Below are positions 8,501-17,891 of a stretch of 64,000 nucleotides of DNA, one piece after another (the first letter of the stretch is position 1; the number at the start of each line of letters is the position of its first letter). Both the position numbers and the translations under genes were made by a program. The stretch is taken from positions 1-64,000 of the forward strand of contig JAQGLT010000061.1 of the NCBI GenBank assembly GCA_028292745.1. Reading direction: 5' to 3'. Source of the DNA: Polaromonas sp. GTDB lineage: Bacteria > Pseudomonadota > Gammaproteobacteria > Burkholderiales > Burkholderiaceae_C. The notes under the pieces were generated by a model that ran no database searches, was not told the origin of the DNA, and was given only the letters and a program-made list of their open reading frames with translations.

Positions 8501-8805
8501 AGCAAAGTAATTTAACTGAAGCCTCGGCTTGCTGTGTGCATCAAACTCGCCCCGCTTCTTTTTTGATAGCTACGTGCGCAGGCGGGACGTGCGCTTGATG
8601 GTGTTTTGATAGTGAAACAGCGCAACCGAGCCGCTCGGCTTGCATCGGCCGGCGCCGTGTAGCGCCCTTGCGGGACGCCCGCCACTTCAGCCAATCGGCG
8701 AATGCCAGGGCATGCAAGCTACGCGCTGGGAATGCGAAATGGCCCACGGCAGCGCGGGCACGCCGCCCCGGCCGGGCCTTTCATTCCCGGGCCTGCCGCA
8801 CCCTG
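8501..8805. other. Gene-free stretch with a degenerate dispersed repeat
   Basis: No ORF with coding character is visible in these 305 bases. Around 8571-8605 there is a decayed copy of the dispersed repeat (GATAGCTACGTGCGCAGGCGGGACGTGCGCT). The rest appears to be the upstream region of the flavin reductase gene and the downstream region of the 98-residue protein gene. Confidence 0.5.
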
Positions 8806-9102
8806 TTAAATCCGCTTGTAAGTGCGGTCCATCTCGGCTGCCTTGCTGGTGTCTTTCAGGCCATTTTCAATATCCTGGGCCGCCTGCTCGATCAGCGGGC
8901 TTGTCTGGCCGCTGGTCATGTCAACGGCCTCGTCGCGGTCGCGCGGAAGCTCCAGGGTCTGCTCGACCGAATCGTCGTTGAAGTCGGGCTGCCTGTCGGT
9001 CAGCGGGCGTTGCGGCTGCGGGTCTTTGGCGGGCATGCCCTTGCCGGCGGCCGGCTGGTTGGGCGTGTTGGCCGGGGAGGTGGTGGATTTTTGCTGGGTC
9101 AT
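8806..9102 (-). CDS. Conserved hypothetical hydrophilic protein
   Basis: The 98-residue product is highly polar and probably disordered at its N-terminus (QQKSTTSPANTPNQPAAGKG). It has an acidic middle (FNDDSVEQTLELPRDRDEAVDM) and a short predicted helical tail (IEQAAQDIENGLKDTSKAAEMDR). There is no signal peptide or membrane segment. I do not recognise a function. It is transcribed divergently from the mechanosensitive-channel-like gene, with 195 bp between. Confidence 0.6.
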   Translation of the reverse strand: MTQQKSTTSPANTPNQPAAGKGMPAKDPQPQRPLTDRQPDFNDDSVEQTLELPRDRDEAVDMTSGQTSPLIEQAAQDIENGLKDTSKAAEMDRTYKRI

Positions 9103-9297
9103 TCACGCACTGTCCTGCGCTTTTGCGGCTGCGGCTGTCATCCTGAAAAAGACCTATCTGTAGGAAACATGCGCAATTCGTCCATTGGCAGCCGGCCGCC
9201 TCCTACAAAAGTGAATGGCTGCAGCCGACTTTCTTGTCTTTAGCGCCACCTGAACACTGAAACGTCCTGATTCAATTGTTTTAACCGGGGAGTTTTT

Positions 9298-10062
9298 ATG
9301 CCATACCAAGTGACCGAATGGAGCACCGCGCTGATGACCTCGCTGGCGGCGGCCATGGCGCTGTTTTTCAGCGCAATTCCAAAAATTTTCGGCTTTATAG
9401 TGATTTTGATTGTCGGCTGGCTGCTGGCTTCGCTGGTGGAAAAGGCAGTGGCCGCCATTTTGCGGACGATCAAATTCAACGAGCTGGCAAAGCGCTCGGG
9501 GCTGGCTGACTTTGTCGGAAAAATGGGGGCCGGCACCGATTCGGCGGGCCTGCTGGGCGCGGTTGTGAAATGGTTTATCCGGCTGATCGCGCTGGTGGTG
9601 GCGTTCGATGCGCTCGGGCTGCCGGCGGTGTCGGACGTGCTGCGCCAGCTGCTGCTGTGGCTGCCCAATGTGGTGGTGGCGCTGGTGGTGCTGGTGATCG
9701 GCGGGCTGCTCGCCTCGGCCTTGAGCAATGTGGTGCGCGGCGCGGCGGCAAAAAGCGGGCTGGGCAACCCCGACTTTCTGGCCAAGGCGGCTTCGGTGCT
9801 GGTGTGGTCGTTTGCCATCGTGGTGGCGGTCAACCAGATCGGTATCGCCACGGCGCTGGTCAATACCCTGTTCATGGCGGTCGTGGGTGCCGTCGCGCTG
9901 GCCCTGGGCCTGGCTTTTGGACTGGGTGGGCGTGAAACCGCCGCCGAAATCGTCAAGACCTGGTATCGCAAAGGGCAGCAAAACCAGGACAAGATCGTCC
10001 GCGCTGCCGATATTGCCGGAGAAGACATGAAAAACCAGGCAGCGCCCTACACTAATCCGTAA
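9298..10062 (+). CDS. Mechanosensitive-channel-like membrane protein with conserved TM-helix repeats
   Basis: The 254-residue product has about five hydrophobic segments: near residues 15-50 (ALFFSAIPKIFGFIVILIVGWLLASLV), 85-105, 115-140, 160-180 and 190-215. Repeated conserved helices such as LPNVVVALVVLVIGGLLASAL fit the TM-helix repeat family related to MscS. The last helix ends in GLAFGLGGRETAAEIV, the glycine-rich pore-lining-like segment shared by these proteins and small MscS channels. The large cytoplasmic vestibule of MscS is missing, so it may be a truncated-type channel or a CmpX-like protein. A purine-rich GGGGAG lies about 6 bases before ATG 9298. A role in osmotic or envelope stress is likely. 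Confidence 0.8.
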   Translation: MPYQVTEWSTALMTSLAAAMALFFSAIPKIFGFIVILIVGWLLASLVEKAVAAILRTIKFNELAKRSGLADFVGKMGAGTDSAGLLGAVVKWFIRLIALVVAFDALGLPAVSDVLRQLLLWLPNVVVALVVLVIGGLLASALSNVVRGAAAKSGLGNPDFLAKAASVLVWSFAIVVAVNQIGIATALVNTLFMAVVGAVALALGLAFGLGGRETAAEIVKTWYRKGQQNQDKIVRAADIAGEDMKNQAAPYTNP

Positions 10063-10134
10063 GCCAGCTCAGGCGCCGTGCTGGCGCAGATGGCGGGGCC
10101 AAGTCAGGCTGGGTCAGCCCGGGGAAAGCCCAGC

Positions 10135-11472
10135 CTACCGCCTGGCGCGGGCAAAGCCATAAAAGCCAAAGTCCATCTCTGGCACCTCGCCGCTGATCAA
10201 CTCGGCCATGGCCTTGCCCGAGCCTGCGCCATGCGTCCAGCCCAGCGTGCCATGGCCGGCATTGACCCACAGGCGGCCGACCCTGGTTTTGCCGATGTAG
10301 GGAATGTTGGTTGGCGTGGCGGGCCGCAGGCCGCTCCAGAAGCGAGGCGCGCCGCCTTCCTCCTCCATCCGCGTATCGCACACGCCGGGCAGCACCTCTT
10401 CGATTCGCCGGGCCAGCATGCGGCAGCGGGCCCTGGCCAGCGGGGTGTCAAGCGACAGGTCATAGCCGCCGACTTCGATGGTGCCCGCCACGCGCAGGTC
10501 ATTGCCGAGCCGGCTCATCGCACACTTGACTTCATCGTCGATGGTGCTGACATAAGGCGCGCGGTCGGGCTGGCGCAGCGCGAAGGTGGCGCTGTAGCCC
10601 TTGCCGGGATAGATGGGCAGGTCAACGCCCACCGTGCGCAACAGCGGGGCGGTGTAAGCGCCGCAGGCCACCACCACCGCATCGGCCCTCAACCGCAGGG
10701 TTTGGGGATGTTTTTGGCCTGTAGCGCAGGTGCCGCGGGCGCCTATAGCTACTGAATCAATAGCATTTCCCGTTTTCTCCAGACGCAGCACGTCATGGCC
10801 GTATAAAAACCGCACGCCCCGCGCGGCGCAGCGCCGGGCCAGCGCCTGGGTGAAGAGGCGGGCGTCGCCGCTCTCGTCGCTGGCGGTGTAGGTGCCGCCC
10901 ACGATGCGGTGGGCAAACGCGGCAAAGGCCGGCTCGATCTTCAGCAGCTCGGCGGTGCTGACCACCTGGCGCGCCACGCCGTGGCGGCGCATCAGCGCCG
11001 CCGCCTCGCCGGCCATGTCGAACGACCTGGGGTCGGTGTAATAGTGCGCAATGCCGCGCTCCAGGCGGTGGTAGTCGATGCCGGTGGCGCGCACCACCTC
11101 CTTCAGGGCGGCGTGGCTGTAGGCGCCCAGGGCCACCAGCTGCCGCACGTTGCGCTCGAAGGCCGCGTCATTGCATTGGGCCAGAAAGCGCAGGCCCCAG
11201 CGCCACTGCTGCCAGCCTTCGCCAAACGGCCACTGCGGCCTGAAGAGCAGCGGCGCATCGTCGCGGAACATCCATTTCAGCACCTTCATCGGCGCCTCCC
11301 GGTTGGCCCAGGGTTCGCAGTAGCTGACGGAGATTTGCGCGGCATTGGCAAAGCTGGTTTCCAGCGCGGCATCAGGCTGGCGCTCCACCACCGTGACCTC
11401 ATGCCCGCGCGTCAGCAAATGCCAGGCCGTGCTGACCCCGATGATCCCCGCGCCCAAAACCACAACGTTCAT
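10135..11472 (-). CDS. dadA: D-amino acid dehydrogenase (FAD-dependent)
   Basis: This oxidises D-amino acids to 2-oxo acids, passing electrons to the respiratory chain. VVVLGAGIIGVSTAWHLLTRGHEV at the N-terminus is the FAD-binding GxGxxG motif. NAAQISVSYCEPWA, LPIYPGKGYSATF and the C-terminal NAGHGTLGWTHGAGSGK match DadA. It is 445 residues, slightly long for the family. The extra length is explained by a piece of the ~50-bp dispersed repeat coding for NAIDSVAIGARGTCATGQ near residue 240, just before the conserved ADAVVVACGAYT. The gene stands alone. An alanine racemase gene with a matching catabolic role lies far away at 61.7 kb. A GTP-independent start at ATG 11472 is clear. Confidence 0.9.
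   Translation of the reverse strand: MNVVVLGAGIIGVSTAWHLLTRGHEVTVVERQPDAALETSFANAAQISVSYCEPWANREAPMKVLKWMFRDDAPLLFRPQWPFGEGWQQWRWGLRFLAQCNDAAFERNVRQLVALGAYSHAALKEVVRATGIDYHRLERGIAHYYTDPRSFDMAGEAAALMRRHGVARQVVSTAELLKIEPAFAAFAHRIVGGTYTASDESGDARLFTQALARRCAARGVRFLYGHDVLRLEKTGNAIDSVAIGARGTCATGQKHPQTLRLRADAVVVACGAYTAPLLRTVGVDLPIYPGKGYSATFALRQPDRAPYVSTIDDEVKCAMSRLGNDLRVAGTIEVGGYDLSLDTPLARARCRMLARRIEEVLPGVCDTRMEEEGGAPRFWSGLRPATPTNIPYIGKTRVGRLWVNAGHGTLGWTHGAGSGKAMAELISGEVPEMDFGFYGFARARR
10716..10764 (-). repeat. Dispersed ~50-bp repeat inside dadA
   Basis: On the + strand it reads GGCCTGTAGCGCAGGTG...GCGCCTATAGCTactgaatcaATAGC, an inverted copy of the family. It is coding on the minus strand within dadA and keeps the frame open. 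Confidence 0.65.
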
Positions 11473-12036
11473 GACAGGTCCTTTTGAATGCCAAGTGTGC
11501 AGGAGCGCCTTGTGCTAAGCAATCAAATTAAACCGTTGGAACCGTTGGCAAAACCATTGCATTACCTGGCCAGGCAACTTGCGGTGCCTGCTTTCGATCC
11601 CGCTGCGCACGCAGGTTCAAGCTCAAGAAAATTTCCCTCCGATGGCCGGGGCGCAGGACTATGATCCGCTTCGTACCTGGTGCATGTCTTTAAGGGCCTA
11701 CGTCACGAACACCTGAGTAGGCCTTGCGTTAAGCCAGCACTTAAAAACCAAGAACTGCACTTACCAAGGCGTCGTCACCCCTATGCTCCGCACTTCAGCA
11801 GCAAAAACAAAGACGTCCCTCCCTCAAAAAACGCTGGCAGTAGGGATCAGCAAAAGCAACACGGGAGTCGTTGCTTTTGCTGATCCCGAAAGACCCAACG
11901 CATTTTTTTCGTGCAGCGCAAGCACCGGTCTCGGACGACGGTGCGCCCGCCGTGATCTACTGGCCCGCTCCCGCCATGCCGCGGTCCGCGCTGTGCCTGA
12001 CGCTTTGAGTCCAATGAAATACCGGAAGGCATCGGC
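11473..12036. other. 564-bp divergent intergenic region between dadA and the sensor kinase
   Basis: No convincing gene is visible; the two ORFs listed here (67 and 86 residues) have no recognisable features and conflict with each other. The region must hold promoters for dadA and the sensor kinase. It contains a perfect 18-bp inverted repeat (listed separately). An imperfect one also lies near 11690-11730 (AAGGGCCTAC ... GTAGGCCTT). Confidence 0.55.
11843..11887. repeat. Perfect 18-bp inverted repeat with 9-nt loop
   Basis: GGGATCAGCAAAAGCAAC and its exact reverse complement flank ACGGGAGTC. Neither side is followed immediately by a T-tract: there is a T7 run about 17 nt to the right and an A-run about 12 nt to the left. 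It is therefore not a classical terminator. It lies about 150 bp before the sensor kinase start. Confidence 0.85.
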
Positions 12037-15000
12037 GTGCTGAGCTGGCTGGGCCTTCGCTCGCGTCTTGTCCTGCTGGTGCTGCTCGCGCTGGTGCCCG
12101 TGTTTGGCCTGTTTGCCTATTCGGCGGCAAGAAACCAGGAGGCCCTGGTCACGCTTACCCAGGACAGCTTGCAGTCCGAAGCGCTACTGGCTGCGTCGCA
12201 CCAGCAGCTGCTGGTGGAGCGCGCCGCCCAGCTTCTTGGCGACATTGCCAGCGGCCCGTCGGTCAGCGACGGCCACCTGTGCACGCAGTACTTGCAAAGT
12301 CTGCACCTCCAGAACCCAGGCTATACCAACCTGGGCGTGGTGGGCCTTGACGGCCAGCTGACCTGTGATGCGATGAGTTCCAGCCCCGACCGGTATTCCG
12401 GCGACCAGGAATTTTTCAGGCAGGTCCTGGCTGAACAGAAATTTTTGGTCGGCGGCTACGCGCTGTCACGCGCGACCAAAAACCCCCGTATCGCCTTTGG
12501 CATGCCGGTCTACAGCAGCGCAGGCGCGCTCAATGGCGTTGCGTTCGGGACCATGAACATTAACGAGGTCGCGCAGGAACTGGGCAAGAGCACGATCATG
12601 GAAGGGGCGCAACTGCGGGTGATTGACCGAAAGGGGATTGTCCTGGCCTCTCATCCGGTCATTGACAGCCTTCAGGGGAAACAGGAACAAGACACCCTGG
12701 TGTTCAATGCCGTGAAGTCGAAAAAGCCCGGCCTGACCGAGGCGGTCGATTCCATGGGCATTCTGCGGGTCTATGCCTATGCGCTGGTAGGCGGCATTGC
12801 CGATCAAAAGCTGGTGGTTGCCATCAGCGTGCCACACGACGTCATCACGGCAGCCCCGCGCGAATCGCTGAAGATGGATATTGCTGCCTTGCTGGTCGTC
12901 ACGGCCTTCGGCATGGCCTGTGCATGGGCCATGGGCAAACGCCTGGTCGTCAATCCTGCCAATGCCCTTCTGAAAGAGGCCAATGAAATCGCCCGTGGAA
13001 ACCTGGCGCCGCGCGTCAAGCTTGAACGATGGAATCACGATGAGATCGGCCGGTTGGGGCAGGCTTTCAACCACATGGCGGACTCCCTGCAAGTCCAGCG
13101 CAATGCCCTGGACGATGCGTTGCGCCAGGCCGACAGCGAGCGCGCCATGCTTGACCTCATTCTCAACAGCATGAGCGAGGGCGTGATCGCCGTGGACAAC
13201 GAAGGGCATTTTCTGCTTTTCAATGCGACTGCGTGCAAGATATTTCCCCCTCCCGAGCCGGGCATGCTGCTGAAGGAGTGGAAGCACAAGAGCAATTTGC
13301 TCAACAACAAGTTGTTCACGCTTGAGGCCACCGGCAGCGCCATGCCCGAGGGCCCGCTGACGCAGATCCTGCGCGGCGCCGCGATTGACAATTGTGAGCT
13401 GCTGTACGCCAAAGACGGTGCGGAAAACCTTATTTTGAGGATCAGCGGTCGTCCTCTGTTCAACCCGGACAAGCAGCAGGTCGGCGCCTTGATGGTGTTC
13501 ATCGATGTAACCCAACCCAAGGCCGCGGAACGTTTTGCGCTGGCCCAGGAACAGGTGCTGATGCTGATTGCAGGCGGCGCGCCGGTGCACGATTCGCTTG
13601 AAGCCGTGGTGCGGCTGATCGAAAAAACCGCGCCGCAGACGCTGTGCTCCATTCTCCTGGTGGAGGACGGCTGCCTGCGTTACAGCGTTGCGCCCAGCCT
13701 GCCACCGGATTTTGTTCAGGCGACCGACGCCTTGATGATTGCCGAAGGCGTGGGCGTCTGCGGAACTGCGGCATTTCGCAAGGAAACCGTCATCGTCGAG
13801 GATGTCATGCAGGAGCCCCTGCTGCAAAACTACCACGGCCTGCTAGAGGCGCACGGCATGCGCGCCTGCTGGAGCACGCCGGTGATGGCCGCCGATGGCG
13901 AGCTCCTGGCGATTTTTGCAAATTATCGCAAGACGGCCGGAGGGCCCCAGGCCGGCGACCTGGCCCTCATTGCCAGCGCGACCCGGCTGGCGCGCCTGGC
14001 GCTGGAGCGGGTGCGCTCAGAGGCAGCGCTTGTCAGCAGCGAGGTCCGGTTCAAGGAACTGGCCGACAACGTCGAGGATGTGTTCTACAGCATCAACACC
14101 CGAACCCATGAGGTGCTCTACATCAGCCCCAGCTATGAAAAAGTCTGGGGGCGAAGCTGCGAGAGCCTGTATGCCTCTCCCTCGTCCTATTTGAAGGCCG
14201 TGCTGCCTGCGGATCGGCACATCATGCAGCAGGCCATTGAACGCAGCCTGCTCGGCAAGTCAACAAGTATGGAATACCGCATCAGCTTGCCCGATGGCCA
14301 GGTGCGCTGGATCAGCGGCTACTGCTTTCCGGTGATGAACGCGGCCGGCACGCTGGAGCGTGTCGTTGGAACCGGCAGCAACATCACCGAGCAAAAGCTG
14401 GCGGACCTGGAACTGGCGCGCAGCAACCGGGCGCTGCAGATGCTGAGCCGTTCCAGCATCGCCATCAACCGCGTCGATGACGAGCTTGCGCTGCTGGCCG
14501 AGGTATGCCGGGTGGCGGTCGATGTCGGCGGCTACCGCATGGCCTGGGTAGGCTATGCACGGGATGATGAGCAAAAAACCATCCAGCCTGCCGTGCATGC
14601 CGGTGAAGAATTGAATTGCCTCAAGTCGATCAAACTTTGCTGGCGCGATGACCACCCCACCGGACGCGGGCCTGCCGGCAAGGCGATACGCACCGGCCAG
14701 CCGCAGCAAACCGGCGACATCAGAAAGGCGGACAACGAGTTTTACTGGATCAAGGCGGCGGTCAGGCGGGGTTACCTCAGTTCCCTGATGCTGCCTTTGC
14801 GCAATGAGCAGCGCAGCTTTGGCCTGCTGTGTCTTTATTCCGCCGAGGTTCAGGAGTTCGCGCCGGAGGAAGTCCAGCTGCTGCAGGAACTGGCCGATAA
14901 CCTGGCCTTCGGCATCGTGAGCCTGCGTGTGCGCCTGGAGCAGCGCCGCAGCCAGGAGGCGGCGCGTCTTGCCTCCGCCAGGCTGCATGAACAAGCCTCC

Positions 15001-16107
15001 CTCATTGACCTGGCGCCGGATGCCATCATGGTGTTCAACCTGGACCGCACCCTGCGCTTCTGGAGCAAAGGGGCCGAGCGCCTGTACGGCTGGACAGCCG
15101 CAGAGGTGCTTGGGAAAACCATGGAAGGGGCGGTGCAGGGCGACTCGCAAATGCCGACGGTTCCCTTTCAGCGAATACTGGCGGGCAACGGCGACTGGGC
15201 GGGTGAGCTGGAACAGCGGACCAAGGGTGGCGCTGTGCTGCATGTCGAGGCGCGAAGCAGCGTTGTGCTCGACGAAAACGGCGAAATCAACGGCGTGATG
15301 GGTGTTGTCACCAACATTCACGAGCGCCGCAAGGCGCGCGAGGAAATCCTGCAGCTCAATGCAAGCCTTGAAGAGCGGGTCGAGCAGCGCACCGGGCAGC
15401 TGAAGTTTGCCAACCAGCAGCTGGAAGCGTTTTCCTATTCGGTTTCACATGACCTGCGCACCCCCCTCAGCACGGTCAACGGCTTTAGCAACCTGCTTGA
15501 AAAATCGCTTACCCACAATTCCGCCGGCCCCCCCCTGAGCGATCGCAACCGCCACTACCTGGCGCGCATCCGTGCCGGCGCCGGGCAAATGGGTGAGCTG
15601 ATCGACGCCATGCTGTCGCTGGCGCAGGTCTCGCGCTCCACGCTGTGCTGGGAACAGGTGGATCTCGGCGCCCAGGCCCAGGCGCTGCTGCTCGGCTACC
15701 AGGAACGCAGCCCGGACAGGGCAGTGCAACTGGCGGTTCAGCCCGGACTGACGGCTCAAGGCGACCCGCGGCTGCTCAGGCAGGTGCTTGACAACCTGCT
15801 GGGCAACGCCTGGAAATTCACTGCCAAGCAAATGTGCCCCTCCATCACCGTGGGTCAGGAGCAGGGCCGCGACGGCGAAACGGTGTTTTTCGTGCGCGAC
15901 AACGGCCCGGGGTTTGACATGGCTTATGTTGGAAAGCTCTTCGGCGCATTCCAGCGCCTGCATACCGAAGCCGAATTTGCCGGCACCGGCATCGGCCTGG
16001 CCACCGTGCAGCGAATCATTGCCCGCCATGGCGGCAGGGTCTGGGCCGAATCGTGCCTCGGCCAGGGCGCGACGTTCTTTTTCACCCTGGGGCGGCAACC
16101 CCCCTGA
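12037..16107 (+). CDS. Multi-sensor membrane histidine kinase (Cache-HAMP-PAS-GAF-PAS-GAF-PAS-HisKA-HATPase)
   Basis: The 1,356-residue kinase starts at GTG 12037 with a membrane helix (RLVLLVLLALVPVFGLFAY). A periplasmic double-Cache-like sensor follows to about residue 275. A second helix lies near 285-305 (IAALLVVTAFGMACAWAMG), then a HAMP domain (PANALLKEANEIARGNL...WNHDEIGRLGQAFNHM). Cytoplasmic domains in order are PAS (~370-490), GAF (~500-665), PAS (~675-795), GAF (~800-970) and PAS (~985-1110). Next is HisKA with the phospho-acceptor in YSVSHDLRTPLST (His 1138), then HATPase with N-box DNLLGNAWKF and G-boxes DNGPGF and GTGIGLATVQRI. No receiver domain is fused and no response regulator gene is adjacent, so the partner is elsewhere. 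Ligands cannot be predicted. The HisKA region resembles phytochrome-type kinases. Confidence 0.9.
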   Translation: MLSWLGLRSRLVLLVLLALVPVFGLFAYSAARNQEALVTLTQDSLQSEALLAASHQQLLVERAAQLLGDIASGPSVSDGHLCTQYLQSLHLQNPGYTNLGVVGLDGQLTCDAMSSSPDRYSGDQEFFRQVLAEQKFLVGGYALSRATKNPRIAFGMPVYSSAGALNGVAFGTMNINEVAQELGKSTIMEGAQLRVIDRKGIVLASHPVIDSLQGKQEQDTLVFNAVKSKKPGLTEAVDSMGILRVYAYALVGGIADQKLVVAISVPHDVITAAPRESLKMDIAALLVVTAFGMACAWAMGKRLVVNPANALLKEANEIARGNLAPRVKLERWNHDEIGRLGQAFNHMADSLQVQRNALDDALRQADSERAMLDLILNSMSEGVIAVDNEGHFLLFNATACKIFPPPEPGMLLKEWKHKSNLLNNKLFTLEATGSAMPEGPLTQILRGAAIDNCELLYAKDGAENLILRISGRPLFNPDKQQVGALMVFIDVTQPKAAERFALAQEQVLMLIAGGAPVHDSLEAVVRLIEKTAPQTLCSILLVEDGCLRYSVAPSLPPDFVQATDALMIAEGVGVCGTAAFRKETVIVEDVMQEPLLQNYHGLLEAHGMRACWSTPVMAADGELLAIFANYRKTAGGPQAGDLALIASATRLARLALERVRSEAALVSSEVRFKELADNVEDVFYSINTRTHEVLYISPSYEKVWGRSCESLYASPSSYLKAVLPADRHIMQQAIERSLLGKSTSMEYRISLPDGQVRWISGYCFPVMNAAGTLERVVGTGSNITEQKLADLELARSNRALQMLSRSSIAINRVDDELALLAEVCRVAVDVGGYRMAWVGYARDDEQKTIQPAVHAGEELNCLKSIKLCWRDDHPTGRGPAGKAIRTGQPQQTGDIRKADNEFYWIKAAVRRGYLSSLMLPLRNEQRSFGLLCLYSAEVQEFAPEEVQLLQELADNLAFGIVSLRVRLEQRRSQEAARLASARLHEQASLIDLAPDAIMVFNLDRTLRFWSKGAERLYGWTAAEVLGKTMEGAVQGDSQMPTVPFQRILAGNGDWAGELEQRTKGGAVLHVEARSSVVLDENGEINGVMGVVTNIHERRKAREEILQLNASLEERVEQRTGQLKFANQQLEAFSYSVSHDLRTPLSTVNGFSNLLEKSLTHNSAGPPLSDRNRHYLARIRAGAGQMGELIDAMLSLAQVSRSTLCWEQVDLGAQAQALLLGYQERSPDRAVQLAVQPGLTAQGDPRLLRQVLDNLLGNAWKFTAKQMCPSITVGQEQGRDGETVFFVRDNGPGFDMAYVGKLFGAFQRLHTEAEFAGTGIGLATVQRIIARHGGRVWAESCLGQGATFFFTLGRQPP

Positions 16108-16261
16108 CCGCGCCCTGAAACAGCGGCGGCCGGCCGTCCAGCGTGCCGTGTCGCGCACGGCAGCCGGGGGTGCTGCAGCCCGTCATCATGAAGAAAAGGG
16201 CCAAGCCGGCGCCACCGGCTCCTGGAAACGGCAATTAGCTGCAGTTCACAAGCGATTCAGG

Positions 16262-16310
16262 GCGTTTGCGCATGCGCAGAAAGCGCATTCAGCTATTAAA
16301 TTTGTAGCAA
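16262..16310 (-). repeat. Dispersed ~50-bp palindromic repeat
   Basis: Inverted copy: GCGTTTGCGCATGCGCAGAAAGCGC then AGCTATTAAATTTGTAGC. It lies between the ends of the convergent sensor kinase and universal stress protein genes. Confidence 0.7.
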
Positions 16311-16343
16311 AAGAATTCAGTGGCCGGGTGCTGCCCTGGCGCT

Positions 16344-16766
16344 TCAGCGAACCAGCAGCACCGGCACCTTGCAGTGGGCCAGAACCTGGGTCGCGACCGA
16401 ACCCATGACCAAATTGACAAGCGCGGCATGGCCGTGCGAGCCCATGATGAGCAAGTCGAACTGGCCCTCCTCGGCAAATTTGGCAATGGTTTCGCCCGCA
16501 TGTCCCACCTTCCACTCGCTCTGGGCGGCGATGCCATGGCCTGCCAGGTATTCGGACGCCGGCGCAAGCACCTTCGTGGTTTCATCGGCATAGTAGCTGT
16601 TGACCACTTCCTTGCCCACGGCTGAGCGTGCCCGGGGCGGCAACGGGGGCTGTACCGTGAACACGGTATAGGCATTCCCGGCGCCGAACAGCTCCTTGTG
16701 CGCGGTCAGGTAGGCAAGCATTTTTTGGGTGTAGTCGCTGCCGTCAACGGCCAGAAGAATCTTCAT
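16344..16766 (-). CDS. Universal stress protein, UspA family
   Basis: The 140-residue product begins KILLAVDGSDYTQKML, the usual first strand and P-loop-like acidic residue of UspA proteins. It ends with the ATP-binding motif GSHGHAALVNLVMGSVATQVL and a final strand VPVLLVR. That pattern (G-2x-G-9x-G-S/T) marks the nucleotide-binding subgroup. The protein is cytoplasmic, probably dimeric, and linked in this family to growth arrest and stress survival. It is convergent with the large sensor kinase gene; there is no evidence that they work together. Confidence 0.9.
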   Translation of the reverse strand: MKILLAVDGSDYTQKMLAYLTAHKELFGAGNAYTVFTVQPPLPPRARSAVGKEVVNSYYADETTKVLAPASEYLAGHGIAAQSEWKVGHAGETIAKFAEEGQFDLLIMGSHGHAALVNLVMGSVATQVLAHCKVPVLLVR

Positions 16767-16862
16767 GGGAACCTCTTTTAAAAATTTCAGTTGAACAAGC
16801 GATCTTAATTGCCTGGCCTGGCCTGCCCTGGCCCGGACAAGCGCAGGGCCAGCCGCGCCAGC

Positions 16863-17741
16863 TTACGCCTTCACGCCAATGCACAGCGACTCCCGGAATG
16901 CAGCCTGCTCGCCTTTGCGGGCATAGCCCAGCGGATTGGCCACCACGCGACAGCCGTGCCGGACATAGTCATTCGGGCAGTGCAGATGGCCATGCAGCCA
17001 CAGTGCGGCCAGCGGCATCAGGGCATCGAGCGAATTGCAGAACCCGGCGGTTCCGGGTGTGATGCCGTAGCGCGGGTCGGCGCTGAGGAGACTGGGCGCG
17101 AAATGCGTCACCACGACGGTCGGGCCGTCAAACGGCGCCAGCAGCGCCTGACGCAGCCAGGCCTGGCTCTTCAGGCCTTCCTGGCGCATTTCCTCGGCCA
17201 GCATCGGCTGACCCTGGCGAAGCGCATGGTTTTTTTTCAGATAGAAATTGGCCGCGCGAAAGGCTTTCTCCCGTGCCTTCAGCTGTTCGTCCGGCGCGCG
17301 GCCGCCGTCGGGCGAGGCTGCTTGTGCAAGTGCATCAAAATCACTCCACAGCGTGCAGCCGACAAACCGAACCCCTTGCAGCAGCACGCTCTCGCGTTCG
17401 AGCCAGATGAGGCCCAGGCGTTTGCACGCTTCGCGCAGGCGGCTGTCGGTCGCATCGAAATCCAGGCCGTCGTATTCATGGTTGCCCGGTACAAACAGCA
17501 CCGGTGTGGGCCAGCCTGCGCCGCCAAGCGCCACCGGAAGCGGCGAAAACTGCGCCAGGCCAAAGTCGTCTATGGCCAGGCTGCTCAGCATGGAGCCGGT
17601 TTGGTAGGAACCGATATCGCCAGCCAGCACCAGCACGTCGGCGCCCGGCGCGGGCTTGGCCTTGAAGTGCGGGTTGGATTCAAGGTGCAGGTCGGAAAGG
17701 AGCTGGATATTCACCGCGCCATTGTGCGGCAAGGCCGGCAT
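16863..17741 (-). CDS. Calcineurin-like metallophosphoesterase
   Basis: IQLLSDLHLE is the DxH metal-binding motif at the start. It is followed by DVLVLAGDIG (GD), FVPGNHEYDG (GNHE), VVVTHFAPS (GH-like) and LWLHGHLHCPNDY (GHxH). All five metal-binding motifs of the family are present in order, so an active di-metal phosphoesterase is expected. The substrate is not predictable. The ORF track starts at 17816. I prefer ATG 17741 (MPALPHNG) because the extra N-terminal residues look non-coding and the metal site normally starts within about 15 residues of the N-terminus. GTG 17714 is an alternative. Confidence 0.85.
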   Translation of the reverse strand: MPALPHNGAVNIQLLSDLHLESNPHFKAKPAPGADVLVLAGDIGSYQTGSMLSSLAIDDFGLAQFSPLPVALGGAGWPTPVLFVPGNHEYDGLDFDATDSRLREACKRLGLIWLERESVLLQGVRFVGCTLWSDFDALAQAASPDGGRAPDEQLKAREKAFRAANFYLKKNHALRQGQPMLAEEMRQEGLKSQAWLRQALLAPFDGPTVVVTHFAPSLLSADPRYGITPGTAGFCNSLDALMPLAALWLHGHLHCPNDYVRHGCRVVANPLGYARKGEQAAFRESLCIGVKA

Positions 17742-17891
17742 GACGGCATGCCGCGTGTATCTCTGGCGCCTGGGGCAGTTTGCTGCTATGCAACATTTGC
17801 ATGGCGTCACTTTCAAACAGGCTTGAAAAATCAGGGAAAACCCTTACTCTATTGAAATCACAATTTTTAACGCTGCACGAGGCAGTTTGAT

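Noticed and set aside
11680-12043. Small ORFs (67 and 86 residues) before the sensor kinase
   Set aside because: They overlap the perfect inverted repeat, conflict with each other, and have no coding character.
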